From Anaspis maculata (lineage: Eukaryota; Arthropoda; Insecta; Coleoptera; Scraptiidae), in contig OX421966.1 of the NCBI GenBank assembly GCA_949128115.1, forward strand, positions 30,149,042 through 30,213,041: DNA of 64,000 nt. The letters are read 5' to 3'. Made by a program: the position numbers and the translations under genes. The notes below the pieces were generated by a model. The model was given only the letters and a program-made list of their open reading frames with translations, was not told where the DNA came from and did no database searches. Shown piece after piece: positions 59,700-64,000 of the stretch; position 1 is the stretch's first letter; each line of letters opens with the position of its first letter.

Positions 59700-61446
59700 A
59701 ATAAATAATACAATAGCTATTTATGATGTAAGTGTTGAGAATGAGAGATTATTTTGTGAGCGGGGACGATTGCGGAACGAGCGTTAGCGAGTGGAGCAAC
59801 CCCGCGAACAAAATAAAACACTTTTAACGTGTATACATCATACAATAGCTTATCTACGCGAGGTTCTTTAGAAATTTGAAAGAGGTGCATTTTTTGAGCT
59901 ATACGGCAGACCATAACGGGTTGTGTCTTTGTAACCATGATGTGTCGGGAAACTTATGACTGCCAGTTTTGACTCAACGCCTTTCCGTTTCAAATTTTCA
60001 CGTTCTGCTCTGAAACGCCTTCGTTTTTCGCTTTTATTATTGGACCACCGCCTGAGTTTTTGTGTTAAGTCCTCAAAAAGTAATACACACAACGCAGAAT
60101 TTTCGTTATTCCAGGCTATAGAAATGTCAAAGTGTCGGATACAATTTCAGTGACAAATAAAAAAGTCACTATAATCTGGTGATTTCATTATTCAACGCCG
60201 TGCTAAAAGTGACGTTGATGACATATATTATTTAACCCGAGAATCCGAGATAATTTGGCGTTTCTAACACGGCAAGCTAACGTTAAAAGTACTACTTTTA
60301 GTATTAGGCGTTGTAGATAAAACTATTTAATTACGACGCCTACTAAAAGTAGTACTTTCAATGTTAGCTTGCCGTGTAATAATATAATAAAAAGATAGTA
60401 CCTTTTTTATTTGTCACCAAAATTATACCTGACACTTTGACATTTCTATAGACTAAGAAAACGGAAATTCTGTGCTGTGTGTATTACTTCTTGGAGACTG
60501 AACACAAGAACACAGACGGGCGGTTGTCGCAATAATAAAAGCGGAAAACGGAGGCGTTTCCGAGCAGAACATGAAAATTTGGAACGGAAAGACGAGAGTC
60601 AAAACTGGCAGCCATAAATTTTCTGCAAGCCCCTTAGTAACTGGGTAAAACCAAAAGTAAACATATTACCTAGCAGTCAAAGCAACCCTGATGGGGTAAC
60701 ACTACGCACGACGCGACAACCCGTCATGTTCTGCCGTATACAGGCTGTCCCGAAAATACACCGACAACGTTCTAGGGCAGCTCCCTTTCACCAAGACAAG
60801 AAAAAAAGTTCCCATGAACATGGGTCTGAAAACGCTTCCTAAAGGGAGCTATAGGCCCCTAAAGGTGGGACCCAGAAAATGGTTTTTATTCAATATCTCC
60901 GAAACCGTTCAAGAGAAATCAATCAAACTTGACACATCTACTAACCTTCTTGTGCCCAATAAAATGAGGCAAGATTATTTCCAAAATATATCGCCAGAAG
61001 TAGGTCAGGCTGAGGTGTGGAGTTAAAAAAAAAAACAACTTTTTTTATTGTGAACTGTCTTCAAATTTAACAAAAAATCAAGATGTATTGGAGTTTTCTA
61101 AAAAAAAGGTCTCACTGTTCAACCTTGATAGACGCACCGTTTGCGAGATATTTAAGTTTGAATGTATGAAAACGTGGTCAGTAAATGCTGATTTCTTTTG
61201 TGCGATATTCAAGGCGAAAGAAGAACTATTTCAAAGCAACTTCTTAAAATACTTAAAAAATGCACCCCTTTGAAGTTTTCAAAGAACCGCGCGTAGATGA
61301 AATACTTATTGCATGATGTATACATGTTACTCAAGTGTTTTATTTTGTTCGCAGGATTGCTCCACTCGCTAACGCTCGTTTCGCAATTGTCCCCGCTCAC
61401 AAAATAATCTCTCACTTTCAACACTAATCAAAAATAGCTATTATTT
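59700..61446. repeat. Composite foldback element F: two nested inverted repeats
   Basis: Outer arms 59700-59897 and 61258-61446 (gagattattttgtgagcggg, gaacgagcgttagcgagtgg, catgatgtatac). Inner arms 59900-60325 and 60340-60740 (gtctgccgtata end; ccagttttgactc; agcttgccgtg) with a centre near 60333 in aaaagtagtacttt. The inner left arm lacks about 70 bp present in the right arm and in the 49.5-kb copy. 60741-61257 starts aggctgtcccgaaaatacac and is not part of either palindrome. Confidence 0.85.
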
Positions 61447-61555
61447 TCTTTTCCTGCATTATTTACTCTATTTACGATATTCACGGCTGTTCAAGGCACG
61501 TAAATAAGTCGAACTATTCACGTGGCGTGCATATTTCGCCCACTATTCCCCCTCA

Positions 61556-61815
61556 ACAACATGGAAGGGAAAGTATTGTAATCGTGTAGGAAAAAGTTTT
61601 GAGATTTTGACGGATATCCATTTTGTGATCCTCCAAGATGATTAGGACCAGAATGATATCTGTCTGTCTGTGTGTCTGTGTGTCTGTGTGCTTGTAATCT
61701 TTCACGATAGCTGCCGAACCGTTGATATGATCGACTTGAAATTTGGTATGCAGACATGGTTTTGCAATCGAATGACCAGATTAGTTTTTGGCTGTCATCT
61801 GTCAAACAGAAGTAT
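61556..61815 (-). repeat. Dispersed repeat with (CAGACA)n core, copy 2
   Basis: Reverse-complement copy of 14147-14415, including the tgtttgacagatgacagcc start and a ctgtctgtctgtgtgtctg tract (61662-61690). Confidence 0.85.
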
Positions 61816-62118
61816 CACTATAAACAAATAACAGAAGCTACATGCTTTCTTCAGTGCTCAGCATTTCAAAAATGCACGCAGGAAATTTTGTTTAGACTGC
61901 TATTTTGCGACCGTAGCATCAAAAGTTAGCTTAGCCTTACTCTAACGGTCTGATTCCCACGAGAGAACCGATTTAAAAAGTATATCCCTGAGCTTCAGCT
62001 GAAATCCCAAATCCCTCCGGTGTGCCGCTTCGATCCCAATTTCGAATAATAGGAATCAGACCTCCTACGGCTTCATTTTGACTTGTGACATATTAGACAG
62101 TTTTGCGATTTTTACTTA

Positions 62119-62245
62119 ATACCGTATGATTAAAAACTTTCTTACTCAAGGCAGGCTGTGGTTCTGGTTATTGGTAGGCAAACGAGGCTGATTTTGGCCA
62201 AGCCACAGCCTGCCTTGAGTAAGAAAGCTTTTGATCATATGGTAT
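62119..62245. ncRNA. miRNA-like hairpin or short MITE
   Basis: Two 44-nt arms (62119-62162, 62202-62245) pair with four mismatches around a 39-nt loop. A perfect central stem runs over ctttcttactcaaggcaggc and on to tgtgg. Length and loop size suit either an insect pre-miRNA, a small hairpin-RNA locus or a tiny inverted-repeat transposon. No flanking target duplication was seen. Confidence 0.4.
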
Positions 62246-62249
62246 AACT

Positions 62250-63380
62250 CATATTGTTCCCCATCCGATTTGCTGGAGACCACGACGCGTGAATAAGACA
62301 CACACCTGCACAACTGGTGGAGGAGCCATGCATCGATGACTTGCTGGAATCTTCGCGAAGCCATAATAGACTTTTGTAGAGCTCTTGCGAATAAGTACAA
62401 GTGGAAGAACATGCTGGAGTATTCCGGAATATGAGTGCGATATCGAAGTGTGACAATTTGCATGGCTTGTCTTCTAAATCAGTAGAGGAAACTTGCTCTT
62501 TTCATACGTTGCGCTATACGCCGTATGTTATGTAAGTGGAGATCGCAAATTGCTTATTATTATGAGACACGCATGCAGACTCACTTATTTACAAAATTCT
62601 TCTTCCAGGCAATGATTTCCTTATCCAATACTTTCATTTGCTGATCGATCACTAGTCGGTCACAAGAGTGTACCTAAGTATACCTAGGCATATACCTACG
62701 TGATAATTGTAATGACAGCAACATTATAAACTTGTTTTTGTACTGGTGAATTCTGGGGCAGCTTCTGGCATATTATAAACAATCTCATAGTCAGGTACCT
62801 TACCCATTTGTTGTACTCTTTACGTTTTTCGAAGCTATTGTAATTAGCACCGGATGACGTCACCGTTACTGGCCGCTGCTTTTGCTGTCACAACAATTAT
62901 TATACAAATAATAATAACCAATTTACTAAAGGTAACCGGACTGAGAGTCGATAATCGAGGTTAATTATAATTAACGCAACGCTCTCATTATCCTCGAGAG
63001 CCGGGTTTCTGCCTCTAGACTGAGCTGGTGCTCTGGTGCGGCTTTCGAAATGAAAAAATCTCGAATGCTGGCTACTAGTTTCTAGCTAGGTGTATCCTGG
63101 GCTGCCTCCGTGTATATATTTATGCGTCGCCGGCCTAGCCGCTCACAAGCCCGCGATGATAAATTGCACCGTTTTGTGCATTTCGGGCTCGCTCCTAAAC
63201 GTTGCAATAACTCTTTGAAAGCGAAGCAGTCGAACACCATAAGGTCTCCGATGAGCCCGTCAGAGCTCCCAAGAAGAGACAAGCCAAGATCGAATTCCTG
63301 GCAGGAGGCGGGCGGCGGTGACGTAACCGGTCGAAAAGAGAGGAGAGCACAATAGACACCTGTGCCATACCCGGTGCCGT
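62250..63380. other. No gene supported
   Basis: AT-rich DNA with a GC-richer block from 63000. A 105-codon minus frame (62146-62463) overlaps the hairpin and has no motif. Confidence 0.4.
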
Positions 63381-63590
63381 GATGAATGGTAATTGGATAC
63401 AGTAGCCTTCCTTCACAGAGGTCGTGCATCATCGTCGACCTTATGGTTCTCGTCTTGCGTTTCCGCAATTTCCCTTCTGTTCTGTTTGCCGATGGCGAAC
63501 TTGCAACAGTCTGGAATCGGATTAGCCATGGGTTGTCTTTTACCTGATGGGGGTGTCGCACCGAGCGCCCACCCATCGCTGTTATTTCAG

Positions 63591-63947
63591 GTCAGACTTC
63601 GCATGCCCTTTTACCTTCCAGAGGACGACGACGTCCCAAAGGATTACCTGGAAATAATTGCTTTCGAAAGAAATAGAGAGAAGCCAATGGATCAGAAAAT
63701 ATTTGTCTCACGGATTATCGAGCTCTTCTACGAAGCCGGAGCCCAAAGACAACAATTAGCGCGCAGTGGTGGGTCACGACCTCGCATTACTTTTGTTTGC
63801 CCAATGCTTCCAAGCACTGACCACAGCGGCATAATATACAGAAATGCGGTGCCAGGCAAGCGCGCACACACACACAATGGCCTTATTTATGGCTTCGGTG
63901 CCACAGGTACTGTGCCATTTGAATGGAATCCAAATAGGATTTTATGA
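63591..63947 (+). CDS. Possible terminal exon or open frame of unknown function
   Basis: A plus-strand frame is open from 63393 to a TGA at 63947. At 63590 the sequence cgctgttatttcag/gtc looks like a splice acceptor, so an exon of about 119 codons could begin there. It would read VRLRMPFYLPEDDDVPKDYL, then DQKIFVSRIIELFYEAGAQR, and end FGATGTVPFEWNPNRIL. The composition is protein-like (mixed hydrophobic, acidic patch PEDDD), but I recognise no family. A 164-codon minus frame covers 63082-63576. Polarity is opposite to the SAM gene. It may be a separate gene, a transposon remnant or chance. Confidence 0.25.
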   Translation, partial: VRLRMPFYLPEDDDVPKDYLEIIAFERNREKPMDQKIFVSRIIELFYEAGAQRQQLARSGGSRPRITFVCPMLPSTDHSGIIYRNAVPGKRAHTHNGLIYGFGATGTVPFEWNPNRIL

Positions 63948-64000
63948 ACAACCGACACTTTGTATGCTTTGAGGAAACACTCGTAACTTTGTTTGCAATT

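Overview
This is eukaryotic, almost certainly insect, DNA. Evidence for this: spliced minus-strand exons with GT/AG borders, long AT-rich introns, many short inverted-repeat transposons, a decayed Jockey-type LINE, mariner and hAT remnants, and frequent taggtaggta-type microsatellites. Repeat style and base composition would suit a hemipteran such as a whitefly, but that is a weak inference.

One gene is well supported. It lies on the minus strand and shows four phase-compatible coding exons: 57123-56682, 50849-50476, 47271-47081 and 3021-2791. Upstream exons lie outside the window or are not visible. Together the exons encode the last 411 residues of a nuclear-looking, low-complexity protein that ends in a sterile alpha motif (SAM) domain of the SAMD7/SAMD11 kind (Drosophila Samuel-like). 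A PLDLS motif (CtBP-binding type) lies before the SAM domain and a CxxCxxCxxC cluster lies just after it. A 44,059-nt intron divides the SAM domain.

The rest is intron or flank packed with repeats. From low to high coordinates: a 1.4-kb near-perfect palindrome (160-1580); the gene's 3' end; a second long inverted repeat (6334-7243); a ~115-bp satellite in three arrays (about 8.71, 12.84 and 36.08 kb); a 126-bp palindrome (9334-9459); GC-rich islands (12.0-12.3 and 15.7-16.1 kb), the second flanked by a duplicated sequence with RFX X-box-like sites; a mariner 3' end duplicated head-to-head (18732-19292); a TA-flanked palindrome (20508-21028); an inverted-repeat element (26143-26362); a palindrome split by a hAT element with a perfect 8-bp target duplication (30020-31290); a foldback element with tandem repeats in both arms (32041-32956); small inverted-repeat elements at 40.1, 41.7 and 51.5 kb; a ~50-bp GC-rich minisatellite (42.74-43.31 kb); a Jockey endonuclease pseudogene (48.1-48.9 kb); a 14-bp minisatellite just upstream of one 3' splice site (50908-50996); a 1.6-kb inverted repeat (54203-55819); and a cluster of foldback elements (59330-61446) followed by a miRNA-like hairpin (62119-62245).

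The most striking overall property is that one primary transcript should contain at least ten long self-complementary segments. That makes this locus a candidate source of intronic double-stranded RNA (hairpin siRNA, A-to-I editing, or folding that brings distant splice sites together). No tRNA, rRNA, CRISPR array or bacterial gene was seen.
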